DNA of 64,000 nt from NCBI GenBank assembly GCA_004835665.1, contig RBKR01000029.1, positions 186,001 to 250,000 on the forward strand. Direction: 5' to 3'. Of the stretch, positions 1-11,099 are shown piece after piece. A program made the position numbers and the translations under genes. The notes under the pieces are model-generated. The model was not told the origin of the DNA and did no database searches. It saw only the letters and a program-made list of their open reading frames with translations. Source of the DNA: Phoma sp. XZ068. Its lineage: Eukaryota > Ascomycota > Dothideomycetes > Pleosporales > Didymellaceae. Within the stretch, counting starts at the first letter, position 1; each line of letters opens with the position of its first letter.

Positions 1-759
1 CTCTAGCATCATTTGCATCCCTTTGATTGAGCTTCATCGGTACTGTGTCTCGCGATCTATTGACCCCGCGGCGTTGGATTGTCTTTTATTTATCAATGGA
101 TATGAGTTATCGCTTCCGGGTCAGAAAGGTCACACAATGGAATGATCTAGGCGTGTGTAGAGTGTCACTGATTTGTTTTGACCAATTAAGAACTGCAGCC
201 TGTTGAGAACCTCAAACGCCCTGGATTGATCGAAAACCTCATGTAACAGTCTACCATTTTAGTCAACCATATTCTCTACAGTATAGCAACGTATTCCTAC
301 ATTCCTCCGACATTCCACAAAGTATAGTGCAGGCCAATGTAAACAGTCAACCCGCCGTGCAAAATTCCTCGCCCCTCTAGCTACTGCCATCCAAATGTCA
401 GCGGGTAGCATCGCCATGGCGCTATTTACAGCACTCAACGGCGCTCCGATGCGGCTCAAAGTGGGTCCATCGGTGTCCGACATGTCGGACAAGGTCGGGA
501 GAGGAGCCTCAGCCCTGCAAAATTGCAGCCCAAAAGCACCCAAATCGTGAACGCATGTGAAGAAGTTCGGGACAGATCGGACATTCTGTCCGCTATACAG
601 GGCCTTTTCAGCCTCACAGAGCCTCAATAGTGGATCTCACGTAGCAGAAAAGAAAACTCGTCACCGCTTGCACCCGTGTTGTAACTTAATAAGGATTCAT
701 TCAATCATAACGCTGTAGGTATCTTGTCTACTCGTTTTCTCTCTGCTTCAACACAGAGA
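1..759. other. Left-edge intergenic region, no supported gene
   Basis: This stretch precedes the 3' end of the sugar transporter. A 122-codon minus-strand open frame (259-627) has no recognisable domain, no clear promoter and an unremarkable composition, so it is not called. Nothing else is seen. Confidence 0.6.
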
Positions 760-2310
760 CTAACCCTGAATCGACTCGACCTCGTCGACCTCCTTCTCGT
801 GCCCCTTCTCGATCGAGTTCACGTCGCTAGCGAACCCGTCGGTCAGCGGCCTCCTCGACTCGCGTACGATTCCAGTGATGCTTCTTCCGCTGCTGAACAT
901 CATCTCGAGCTCCTCGAGCGAGCGGCCCATGGTCTCGGGGTAGAAGAGGAACACGATCGGCACAATGATGGCAGAGATGATAAGGAAGACGAGGTAGTAC
1001 TTCCAGCCGATGGTCTCGATAGCCACGGGAGTGACCATGTTGACGACAAAGTTCCACAGCCAGTGATTGGCGGTCGAGATACCAGCCATAGGGACACGGA
1101 GACGGGTAGGTGCGACTTCAGTGCAGTACAGGAAGTTGGCGCCAAGGAAACCGATGGGGATGAAGAAGTTGAAGAGGAAGACGAAGAGCGCAGAGACAAT
1201 CTGTGCGGGCTTGTCGGTCTTTGGGAACGAAGATGCGACGGCGAGAGCCAACATGCAGGAAGCCATACCGGCGCCAGAGAACATGAAAAGCTTGCGGCGA
1301 CCGAAGCGGTCGATGGTGAAGAATGCGACGAAGCAGGAGAGGAACTTCCATGTGAGCGCACCACCGGACAGAATGCGGGAAGTCTCGGAGTCGAGGCCAA
1401 GACCCTGCTGGAAGATAATAGTCGAGTAGGTGGAGATCAGGTTGGAACCGCACATCTGCTGGAGAAACTGCAGGAAGATGCAGAGAGAGAAGCGGTAGAA
1501 CAGCTTGTCCTTGCCGTTCGTGAAGATGTCGCTGATCTTGACGGCGCTGCCCTTGGTTTCCTCGAGAGCGAGCTCGATACCACTGATCTCAGACGCGATC
1601 TCAGGGTCGTGGAGGTCAAGTCCCTTGAAATCAGACAAGCTCTTCCTGGCCTCCTCGACGCGGCCCTTGTTGACCAACCAACGTGGCGACTCGGGAATAC
1701 TGAAGACAGCAGCCATGGGGACGAGGGAGATGACGGTGGGGATTGCAAGGGGAATGCGCCACTGAAGAGGAAGGTTGTCCTGCTCGAAGAAACCGAGGTT
1801 GATCCAGGCCTCGAGGAGGTACCCAAGAGAGATAAAGCAGCCATCCAGCACAACGTGCTTTCCACGGTTGGCAGAGGATGAACACTCGGATTGCCAGACG
1901 GGGACAGTGGCGCTGAGCTGACCGACACCCCAGCCGAGGATGAAACGACCAACAACGAACTGTGCAAGCTGGAACGAGGTGCACTGAAGGATCTCGCCGA
2001 TAAGAGTGCAGACAGCGCCAATGAAGATGATTTTGCGGCGACCGAGGACATCACCGGTCCAAGAGCAGCTGAGAGCACCAAAGAGAGCACCAATAGTGAA
2101 GGAAGCGACGACAGCACCTTGTTTAGTCGAGTGCTCGCTCTTCAACGCGCCCTTGGCGTGAACGGTGTCGATCTCGGGGAAGTGCTTGTTCCAGTCACTG
2201 AGAGACAGGAGACCGCCAACACCAGATTGGTTGTATCCGAAGAGGACAAAGGCAGGTAAGACGACCAGCAAGAGCTGGCTCATCTGGAGAGACCTTCCAG
2301 TAAGACCCAT
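760..2310 (-). CDS. MFS sugar (hexose-type) transporter
   Basis: Single exon of 516 residues, the usual length for a fungal sugar porter of the major facilitator superfamily. It should import a monosaccharide by proton symport at the plasma membrane; the substrate cannot be read from sequence. Visible family signatures are GRRKIIFIGA after the second membrane segment, PESPRWLVNKGR ending the N-terminal half, the second GRRK copy in FGRRKLFMFSGAG, and PETMGRSLEELEMMF after the last segment. About twelve hydrophobic segments can be followed. The start MGLTGRSLQ lies just before the first segment and the preceding sequence has no better ATG. The tail is acidic and charged (EKGHEKEVDEVE), as expected for a cytosolic C-terminus. 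It stands alone. A long antisense frame is a coding shadow. Confidence 0.9.
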   Translation of the reverse strand: MGLTGRSLQMSQLLLVVLPAFVLFGYNQSGVGGLLSLSDWNKHFPEIDTVHAKGALKSEHSTKQGAVVASFTIGALFGALSCSWTGDVLGRRKIIFIGAVCTLIGEILQCTSFQLAQFVVGRFILGWGVGQLSATVPVWQSECSSSANRGKHVVLDGCFISLGYLLEAWINLGFFEQDNLPLQWRIPLAIPTVISLVPMAAVFSIPESPRWLVNKGRVEEARKSLSDFKGLDLHDPEIASEISGIELALEETKGSAVKISDIFTNGKDKLFYRFSLCIFLQFLQQMCGSNLISTYSTIIFQQGLGLDSETSRILSGGALTWKFLSCFVAFFTIDRFGRRKLFMFSGAGMASCMLALAVASSFPKTDKPAQIVSALFVFLFNFFIPIGFLGANFLYCTEVAPTRLRVPMAGISTANHWLWNFVVNMVTPVAIETIGWKYYLVFLIISAIIVPIVFLFYPETMGRSLEELEMMFSSGRSITGIVRESRRPLTDGFASDVNSIEKGHEKEVDEVESIQG

Positions 2311-5300
2311 GGTTATGGTGGGTGTATGTGATGTGTGTAGTGGTGGAAGATCGAGAGACTTCGTCGATCGACAGACACTGGAGATGCCTGGGTGAACGAG
2401 ACGGAGGGACTGAAGAACAAACGGTCAAGGTGAGCAGGAGCTACTTGTACTCCTTCCCCCGTCCCCACATTATTGGATTGTGTGGGCGTTAGCTATCACG
2501 GAGGGTCCACCTGGGGGATGCCGGAGATACATCTCGTACCGCCATCCGGCATCTCTTCAAGATGGAAACGACTCTCGTCCGAGACGCAAACGAGAGCACC
2601 CCCATGTGGACTCCACACCAGGGCCTCACCGGTGTGTGGAGTAAAACAAGAACATTTCTAGCGCAGGAGCCTCACGCCAGGGGAGCGGCTGCGCGAAACC
2701 CCGGGTGTGCGTGAATTGTTGAGCGTGCAGGTGATGTCAAATGCCGGCCGTGTTGCAGCGCTATCGAGACTGGTCCGCAGAGTTTATGCGGGTCCCTGAG
2801 GCGCACTGCGGCTCTGCGGCCTCGGCAAAATACAAGCCATTGCTTGTTCCTTCCGATGATGCGAGGGCTTACCAGGACGCGTTACGTCTTATGAATATCG
2901 GAGGTACTCCTCCAATAGCATTGTGCGGATGGGGTCCTTCTACGAGGCGCTTCCGACAGTCGACACGACAGCCGATGCCGTCTTGGTCGTAATTTGGGTC
3001 GTACTGTGGTGAGGCTAAGCCTGACAAGCTTTAGCTTGGCGCTGCAACTGCCTAACGGCCTTTCCAGCTCGCACCGATGATCAATGTACGAGATTTTGGG
3101 GTAATCGGCCCTGCACTCTCCACGCCCCAGAAGGGCCGCCCTGGTAGGTCGTCTTCCAATTACATCGTGTTATTAAAATGCTGGTGATCCGACTTTTGGG
3201 TGACGCGAGACGAGACACCTCATCAGATTCAATCACCATCGCCACGACTCGCTCAGTCCATCTTTGTGGATACATAAAATTTCTTTCCCGCATACTGCGA
3301 CGGCCCTTAGGCTCTAAGAACCTTGGCAGGCACTCCACGAAACAGTTTTCATCCCACCAGCACTCCCACGCATGTTTCGACCGAATGTCGGTGCTCGGTG
3401 AAGAATGAGACTCCACTACTACCGATGAGGCGGCACGGGGCTTGACTAAGACTAGCATTCTATAGGTCGCCTGCAGCATCGTCTGAGATATTTGTGGATA
3501 CGGGCGACTGCCGAAGGCCGGCTTACAGTTTCTTTCTAGAAACACGAATCTTGCAGAGATATCACAGTGCAGAGACTTCAGCAGCTTGCATGGAACTGCT
3601 GTCGAGCAGGTCATCTACGTTTACTCATAACTGCTACCGTCCTCGTCTTCCCAAGACGCAGAATCTGCCGCGGAGATAAGCGCTCTCGACGTACTGGGTC
3701 AGAGCTTGCGCCAACGTATGCGGCCGCGCATGTACAAGAGGTCTTGGCTTCAGCCTCCAGGCTTGTTCACACGTCTACCGATAGCGCCCTTCCCGCTGCC
3801 AAGCTCCGACATTGTGCAATCGGACGCCGGCACAGCATGCATGATGTTGTGTCTGAGGAATTGATGAAGTGGAGAGCAGCACAACTTCTTACGTGCAGAA
3901 ACATGACTCTCCAATGCAGCAGTGCTCACTCCTACCTTGGCGTGTAGAGACTTCGCTATCTTGCGACAGTTACCACTTGCCAAGTGAGGAAGGACGACTT
4001 CTGCCACACGAGGCTGCCTGTATATCTGGGAAATATTGGAGCTAATGCTGCAGTCTACGGTCCCAACAGTTACATTCCCTCCTTTCAACGCCACATTTCA
4101 AATTCAGATGTTTGGAAGCGACCTTCTCGGGCGCGGGCGACTCATTAGTTCCTTCTGGATGATCATCTAGCCTCGACGATAGGTTCGTTCTGAGGATGAA
4201 CATCCACATTCTCTCCGGTGAACAGGCGCAGGAACTTCAAAACGAGCGGGTGTTGACTAGTGGATCCCCAGCTGTGAGCAATAAGCCCTCGAAGCGTAGA
4301 ACCGTTCACTCGGTGCCCAGACGTACGCGTGGATTTCGGTGCAAACAAGACGAAGATTGCCCACCTTGGCGACGAAGCTTGCTTTAGACTGCGAAAGGAA
4401 GCTGAAAGTCGAATTCGATATCTATGCGTTTGCCACCTCTCTTGCATCTGCTGAACTCATCCTCCCTGACCAAGCCAGCTCGACTTTTTTACTATTTGCG
4501 ACATGCGCGACTCACCCTACAAAATCGAGCCACGGCGGATGTATGCAGGCGCGATGCACAGAAAAACAAGCATAAGTCTTGTATTTCGACAACAAGTCTA
4601 GTATGGGAAGTCAGGCCGACATTTGCTTACATTCGCACGCACCATGTCCAACGTCATCTCTCCGCGCTCACCCTCAACTTCGGGGCCCCAATCGTCCCCC
4701 AATTAATTACCCCAAGGACCCCGAACTCAAATGCAGAAAACCCGGGAGCCCCTAGAAAACGAATTGACGCACCTAGAGCCGTTCCTACGGTTCCCCAGGG
4801 CCATGTTCACGGTCGTGCACGACCGTATTCGGGCGTTATCGGAACGGCGCTAGAGAAACGCCCGGGTGCATCCAGGAACACCCACGATTCTCAAACACCG
4901 ACGAGATGACGATTCGACCACGAGGGAGTGATCAACTTGCAAGCTCCTCCCCATGGAGAAGGAATCGCGCCGATGTAACGTAACGTGGTAAATTGCCTCT
5001 CCACAGAACAGGTAGACATGGACCCCACGCTCCGCTCCAGGACAACAAACTGCGGAGTATGAATATCCTTGCGGAGGAACCACATCCGAGTGTAGCTCCG
5101 CGATGTGATCTCCACAAACTTGGATGGACATTCTTCTGCGCAAAGTCGTTTTCTTGATCAACGGTCTCTAGGACGAGTTCTTTGGATTCTCATCCTACAT
5201 TGATTTTCAATCGACTTTGGTTGAAAACATGCGAGAAACAGATATTCAGACCGTCATCTACGTTTGTCGACACTTCTAAGGCAGCAGAGTGACGAGAGTC

Positions 5301-6143
5301 ACAGTAGAAAGGCACTCTGCCGGCAATGAAATGAGAACCAAGCTCGAGAACCCAAGCTCCTTGACACTTCCTGTCCCAAATTCGACAGAGAAGCAATTCT
5401 ACGCAGGACCTGAGGAATACTCCATCCAAGCACAACACGAGTTATGCAAAAAACCCACTGAAAATATCTTGCCATACTGATATACTCGCGCCCATCGAAC
5501 TGCAAGGGAGTAGAGTTATGCATGCCACAATTACTTACAAATGGTGCAATATCGTCAGTGAAAACTAGGGGACCGTCTGGTGTATTCGTACGACTTCCAT
5601 ACCTGCAATAATCAGCGTTGTATGACTTCTATGCCTGAGACAAAAGGATATGTCCATCTTTCACACCTGCAACAAATGTTTTCGTACCACTTTCCACTTG
5701 AGACGATGGGAAGAAGTTTTAGTCTTGAAGGGAGAAAGGTGTAGGTTGAAATTCATTGGGATATAAACGTTATTGAAATGTGTGAACTCGTATCGGTATG
5801 TCTCAGTAACGAAATGTCAATTTATTGGGGTTTTTTCCGTGTTGTGATGTTGCGTATTAACTGCTCTATATAGTTGACGAAGTAAAAAGAGCCTTGCGCT
5901 CGAGTAAGGAAGCAAGTGCTACATTTAGAGAGACTTGACTTTCTCACCTTTAGAACAATTTGCAAGCCGTTATCGTCCTAAGAGCTGAAGTCTATGGCGG
6001 TGGCAGTGATAGTATGATAGCCGTGACGAGGCCGATGATTGATGTCAGCCTTGCAGGAACCAACCGAGGCGCGCATGGACCATCTCGAATGTTGACCCTC
6101 AATCAACTTCGGCACTTTTTGAACCTCACCAACCACACCGCCA
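2311..6143. other. 3.8-kb gene-poor interval
   Basis: Contains the transporter promoter near 2311-2480 and the PPR gene promoter at its right end. Open frames between are all under 180 codons, without recognisable domains or consistent splice signals. The longest (3081-3614, minus, 177 codons) has no low-complexity tract or family motif. No terminal inverted repeats, tRNA or transposase relic was recognised. It could hold decayed genes or non-coding transcripts. Confidence 0.55.
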
Positions 6144-8013
6144 ATGCCACCGCGGCCCTTTGTCAACGACGCGCTCTGGCGGTGTCTCTGCCCAGGCTTC
6201 CCTCCCAATGCCACTGCCACACAAATAACGCGCGCAGGCGCCCCCTCCGCCCTCCGCACCACCCACCCAAAGCGCAGCACTCCCCGGCCGCAATACCGCT
6301 CCCGCGCATACAGCGCCGCAGCCAGCGCAGCCGCAGCGCCCTCGTTCTTCGGACAGCCTCACGTCCCCGCGCCTACCTCCCCGCCACAGTTCGCCGACCG
6401 CAGTGCGCGCAATGGCAGAGCGAAGCCCTCCCTCGTGCACCTCCCCACGCACATGCTGTACGAAGACCTGCGGCTTGAAGGCTCCAAGGGGCACTTCGAC
6501 GAGGTGATGAAGATCTGCAACGTCCTAGTTAAAGACCGCGGGCAGCGCCCCGACAAAGACATGTACGCTGCGATCCTGCACAGCTTCACCAGCAGCACCA
6601 ACGGCACCGCGGGGAAGGTGCGCAAGGTGCTGGAGGAGATGGGATTTTGGGCGGACGATGCGGATGCGAGTGGAAGCGAGAGAGTGGAGCTCGATGTCAG
6701 GGGGTGCGAGAATGTGCTTGAGGCGCTGGCCGTGCATCCGGACTACCTGCTGAGAGCCGAGATCCTGGAGTACATGAAGAAGAAGTGGTTTACGCTGTCT
6801 GATCGCGGGCAGTGCTTTGTGGTGGCGGGGTTGCTGAGAGAGAGGCTGTTTGAGCAGGCGCTGGAGATGCTGGAGGACATGTGCGAGAAGAAGGTTAGGG
6901 TCGAGGAGTGGGTCTTCAGCGAGGCCATGTGGCTGTTATTGGAGTTTGGCGAGGTCGAGGAGGCCTTCTACGTCTTGGGACTGAAGGAGAGCGCCAATGG
7001 CACCAACACTGCCGGGGCGGCTTATGGTGTGAAGCTGAGCAACGCGCTGTGGGGCGCTATGCTGGACGCTGCTGCAAACAAACAGCTGGTATGTCTTTCA
7101 TCATTCCTACACTGAACATATACTAACAGCACAGCACAACGCCGTGCGCATAGTATGGACTACCCAAGTCCAGCCCGGCTACCTCAAGCCTCCCACCGGC
7201 ACCTGCGTGTCCGTCCTCTCCCTCGCCTCGCGCCACGGCGACATCCACCTCGCAACCGACGTCTTCCGGCTGCTCACCGAGCGTGAAACAATCTTCACCA
7301 CGCACCACTACGAGCTGCTCATCGCAACCTACCTCAAAGCCAACGCCCTCTCAGACGCCCTCTCCGTAATCCTTATCATGACCGACGCCAACCTAAAAGT
7401 CGACGCCGGAACCTGCCACCCCTTATACTGGTACCTCCGCAACGCCGCCCCCCCAGCACCCACCTCGTCCTCCACACCCACCACAATGCCCCTCCACGCA
7501 TTCACCCTCCTCCAAGACCTCGAAGCCCAAGGCCGCACCGTCCCCACCGCCGCAATAAACGCCTGCATCCAAGCCTCCATCTCAACCTCCGACCTGCCCT
7601 CCGCATTAGAAATGTACAAAGCCCTGCATACCATCTCCCCCACGGGCCCCAACACCGAAACCTTCAACGTGCTGCTCAGGGGGTGCTCGCAAGCCGCCCG
7701 CAAAGACATCGCCATGTTTCTCGCCGCAGAGATGATAGCGCTCAATCGCAAGCCTGATCGGATTACATACGACAGGTTGATTTTGACGTGCGAACAGGCT
7801 GGTGATACGGATGATGCGGTGGGATATTTTGAGGAGATGAGGAGTGTTGGGCTTAGACCGAGGAGGGGCACGTATGAGCGGTTGATTGGGTATCTTGTTG
7901 AGAGGGGAGATGAGCGGTGTGTGGCTGTGCTGAGGGATTATAGGGGGAGTGGGGAGGTGGTTAGTTTGGGGGTGCAGAGGAGGGTTAGGGAGAGGTTTGA
8001 GGGTGTTGATTGA
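6144..8013 (+). CDS. Mitochondrial pentatricopeptide repeat (PPR) protein
   Basis: Two exons, 6144-7088 and 7135-8013, joined in phase 0 across a 46-bp intron with GTATGT donor, TACTAAC branch point and CAG acceptor; 607 residues. PPR proteins are helical-repeat RNA binders that act on organellar transcripts or ribosomes. The N-terminus (about 1-75) is rich in Arg, Ala, Ser and Pro and poor in acidic residues (PRPQYRSRAYSAAASAAAA), a likely mitochondrial presequence. The rest is a series of about 35-residue helix pairs; the clearest run near the C-terminus: TFNVLLRGCSQAARKDIAMFLAAEM, then ITYDRLILTCEQAGDTDDAVGYFEEM, then TYERLIGYLVERGDERCV. The RNA target is unknown. A pentanucleotide repeat follows the stop. 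Confidence 0.82.
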
Positions 8014-8060
8014 CTGAGGGACTCTCACTGGGGGTAGGTAGAGCATGGGGGTGTGAGGTG

Positions 8061-8080
8061 AACTGAACTGAACTGAACTG
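8061..8080. repeat. (AACTG)4 microsatellite
   Basis: Four perfect copies of a 5-bp unit, 48 bp after the PPR stop codon and therefore probably in its 3' untranslated region. Confidence 0.9.
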
Positions 8081-8178
8081 ATCTTGTGGCTTCTAATTGA
8101 TCCTACATGTAATCTTCTCCCTGCTTGATTTCTACTTCCTCTGCTGTTCTGCATATGCGATGTATGTCCCAAAGCTAC

Positions 8179-8226
8179 TTACAGCTTCGTCTACAGCTTC
8201 GTCTATAGCTTCGTCTACAGCTTCGC
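8179..8226 (-). repeat. Four 12-bp in-frame units of K-L-stop at the carnitine acetyltransferase 3' end
   Basis: On the minus strand, four consecutive 12-bp units read GCG AAG CTG TAG, ACG AAG CTA TAG, ACG AAG CTG TAG and ACG AAG CTG TAA. The first is the end of the carnitine acetyltransferase coding sequence (A-K-L-stop). The next three, in the same frame, each spell T-K-L-stop. Because 12 is a multiple of three, readthrough at any stop again ends in K-L. Confidence 0.9.
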
Positions 8227-10265
8227 CTTCGGTGCCTCAAGCGTAGGCAGCATAATATCCCTAATATCGCCCGCCGCCTCATTGAGATAGAAACTCATCT
8301 TATCCTGTCAAAAAATTAGCACTCATTCAACCCCAGTAGTAATCATGACTTACCGATCCCAACCCCTTGGAGCACACATTAAACTGTATACTATTCTCAT
8401 TAATCATATACGCAAGCCCCCACCCATCATCCACCACCTGGCTCCACCCGTACCCATTGAAGTACTCGCTGCTCAGCTGGCTCGACGAAATAAACCACGT
8501 CGAGCTATAAGCGTACGCGGGGTCTGCATACAGCGCTGGCACAGGCTCGTCGGGCTTGAGGCACTTCTTCAGCCCGAAGAGGTGGCGGTCGACGCCTCGT
8601 CCGTCAGATGCGTCGGTTATGTATGCGACGTGGGCGGCGAGCGCGGCGCGGAATTTCGCCTGGCATTCTTCGGGGGTGGCGTCGGGGGAGGCCATGGCGT
8701 TGCAGAAGGCGACGGATTCGTCGGAGACGGTGCGGCATGTTTCTGTGCGGCCTTCCTGGAAGCGACGGGTCGCGGCGGATTCGTAGGTCGGGCGGTTTTT
8801 GCCGTAGAATTTGTGGTATGCGAGTTGGATTATCATTTGCACGTAGGCGTCGGGCGAGCATTTGAATTTCTTAATCAGGCCCTTGCCGTAGCCTTGGTAG
8901 GCTTGGACGCGGAGCTCGTGGGCGCCGATTTGGGAGGTGAAGTGGGCGGTGGCGGCGGCGATGTCGTTCTTGAGCTCGGCGTTGAGTTCGAAGCGGAGGG
9001 GCTTGGGGTTGGGGAGGTTGGAGCGGACGGTGGGGTCGTCGAAGGGGAGGGCGTTGGTGAAGATGAGCTTGTTGGCGTGGTCGTTGAGGCGGTGTGTGGG
9101 TGTGCCGTCCATGATGGAGTGCTCGCCCATGAAGCCCGATGTGCCGTTCTCGTTGACGATGAACTGCAGCGGCTTGTCGAACCACCTGTTGGCGCCGTCG
9201 CCGTGCCAGTACTGGTGGGCGCGCTCCTCGAGGGTGACGGGGGAGGCATCGTCGAGGCACACGACAAAGGAAGCAGACTCAATGGCTTCGATGGTGGTGG
9301 CGTTGACGGGGGATGCGGCCTTGAGCTTGGGGTACACCTCAGCCCAGACATCGCGGTTCTGCGAGGTGAGAGTGCCGACTGCGTCAGTCTTCACAGCGCT
9401 CTCATACACGCGGTTGAACTGCAGCTCGAGCTCGCTGGTGTTGAGCTGCTTGCCGTCGATCTCGTGGGGGATCTTGAAGAACTGGTTCTTGCGGATGGCA
9501 ATGATGTGCTGGTTCGCCTTGAAGGGGAACTTGACGCTGGTGTCGGAGGGCTTCTTGGGCACACGGCTGCAGTTGAACATCCACTCGTACGAGCTCATGG
9601 CCATGGGCAGCTTCTTCATGTACTCGGGCTCCAGCTGGCCATTGTCGACCAGCTTCTTGAACTCGAGCACGGCGGTCGAGATGGCTGCCGCGCGCTTGGC
9701 GGGATTCCTCCGCTTCTTGTCGTCGCGGTGCGAGTAGAAGTAGCTCACGTAGGGCACGACAGGGTCGCGGTAGCCCATGTATGCGGCCTCGTTCCACCAC
9801 TCGGCGAGCCAGTTCTTGATCTCTGGCCGCGCTCGGCGCTCCTCCAAGCGCTTCTGGAGAGTCTCACCGGGGCCACCAGGAGCCACAAACTCGTTGACGG
9901 CCTTGGTCGTCGCCTCGAACTCGTTCTTGGAGAGCAGCGGGTGGACTGACTTCAGGTACTTCTTCGCCGTCTCCTCGAGCGTGGGCACGGGCAGGCGGGG
10001 GAGCGAGTCCTCAAATCGCAGCATAGCGCCTTTGCTGAGGTCCTCCTTGTAGCCTGCACGTGTCAGCTTCATCCACACGCCAGATCGCTCATCTTACCCT
10101 CCGGCAGCGAAGACTGCTTCCTAGCGGGTGCCATTGTGACAATCTGCCTTGATCAGCTTCACTCAATCCAACCCACGCAGTACGTACCCTTGGCGTCTGA
10201 ATCTGGGTGATAGGTCTTCTGAGTATCGAGGCTGGTGCTCGCGCCCGCGCAACTCTGCTGAACAT
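8215..10265 (-). CDS. CAT2: Carnitine O-acetyltransferase, mitochondrial and peroxisomal
   Basis: Transfers acetyl groups between CoA and carnitine so that acetyl units can cross organelle membranes. Exons in transcript order: 10265-10188, 10143-10098, 10053-8354 and 8304-8215; 637 residues in frame throughout. The family is shown by SLPRLPVPTLEETAKKYLKS near the N-terminus and the catalytic histidine in GEHSIMDG at about residue 352. The first exon encodes an Arg-rich, acid-free 26-residue leader (MFSRVARARAP...), a good mitochondrial presequence. A second in-frame ATG at 10134 (MAPARKQSSLPEG) would give a form without it. The last exon, after a 49-bp intron, ends in A-K-L, a type 1 peroxisomal signal. 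One gene thus seems to serve both compartments, as known for yeast Cat2. Skipping the last splice adds a short unrelated tail ending YYWG. Confidence 0.93.
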
Positions 10266-11099
10266 CACAAAAGTAGCAAAGAAAGATGATGGGAGAACAA
10301 ATGGGCAGCGACCTGCGAGACAGAATTTCTAGTAGGCTACGATGATCCTCGGCGAAAGCGCACGCGTGTCAGGTTGACCAGTAGTGAGTGCAGCCCCGGT
10401 TCGTCGAGAGCGCTCCGAGCCGAGGTTGTAAGGGACCGGTGCCCAGACTCGCCGCGTGACGTCGCGCCTCAGCGTGGAAGGGGCTTGTGCCAGGCTGTCC
10501 CGCAAGACCGGCAGCTTCAGGCTGTCCGCTAGCCCGGACGTCAGCTTTCACATGAAGGCGCATCGCAGGTCATGAGGCTCTGCGGAGCCAATTGACACGA
10601 GACTCTTTACACCAGACGTTTGAGCAAACGTAGAGGCTGATGCAGGCTCACACTGCAGTTCTCCATGTGCTCCCCGCTCCCCACAAAAGGCACGCACGGA
10701 CGCATGGGGCTCTGCCTCGGCAGCTCTCACGACAGGACTCAACGGACGTTGGCACTCACAGTCCAGATGCTCGTACGAACGTGAACTTAGCGACGGCTTA
10801 GCCGGATAGTCGATTGAAATGAGTCGTGCGACGACATGCACTCTGCAATCTTACTCCCTGTCAACCTCACATCTTGGGTGATGATATCTCTCGAAACTCG
10901 AATTTTTGAGGGCTATTATCGTCGCCGCTGGAGGCTGAAAACTCCATCTCATGCCCGGTGCTACATGCATAGAGGGTATATACATCCGCCTCAACGTGAT
11001 CATTACATATTCCAATATTTGAACGAAGCGAAAGGCCCACTGCGATCAGCGTGGCCGCAGAAATGAAGATGAGTCGTTATGAGCAGCGGAAGCTACCGC
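10266..11099 (-). promoter_or_regulatory. Carnitine acetyltransferase upstream region with three CCTCGG motifs
   Basis: 834 bp between the carnitine acetyltransferase start and the CDS1 stop. CCTCGG occurs at 10347-10352 and 10715-10720 (plus strand), and its complement CCGAGG at 10420-10425. In Aspergillus, FarA and FarB, the regulators of fatty-acid catabolic genes, recognise CCTCGG. A TGACGTC half-palindrome is also present near 10456. About 0.4 chance copies of a given hexamer are expected on both strands of this length. No gene is supported here. Confidence 0.5.

Noticed and set aside
724..1881. 385-codon open frame on the plus strand
   Set aside because: Antisense of the sugar transporter, starts with TTG, acidic low-complexity translation.
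4643..4705. Short frame beginning MSNVISPRSPSTSG
   Set aside because: Ends after 20 codons, with no credible donor site leading to another exon.
8345..9949. 534-codon open frame on the plus strand
   Set aside because: Antisense of carnitine acetyltransferase; low-complexity Gly/Val/Glu translation and no family.
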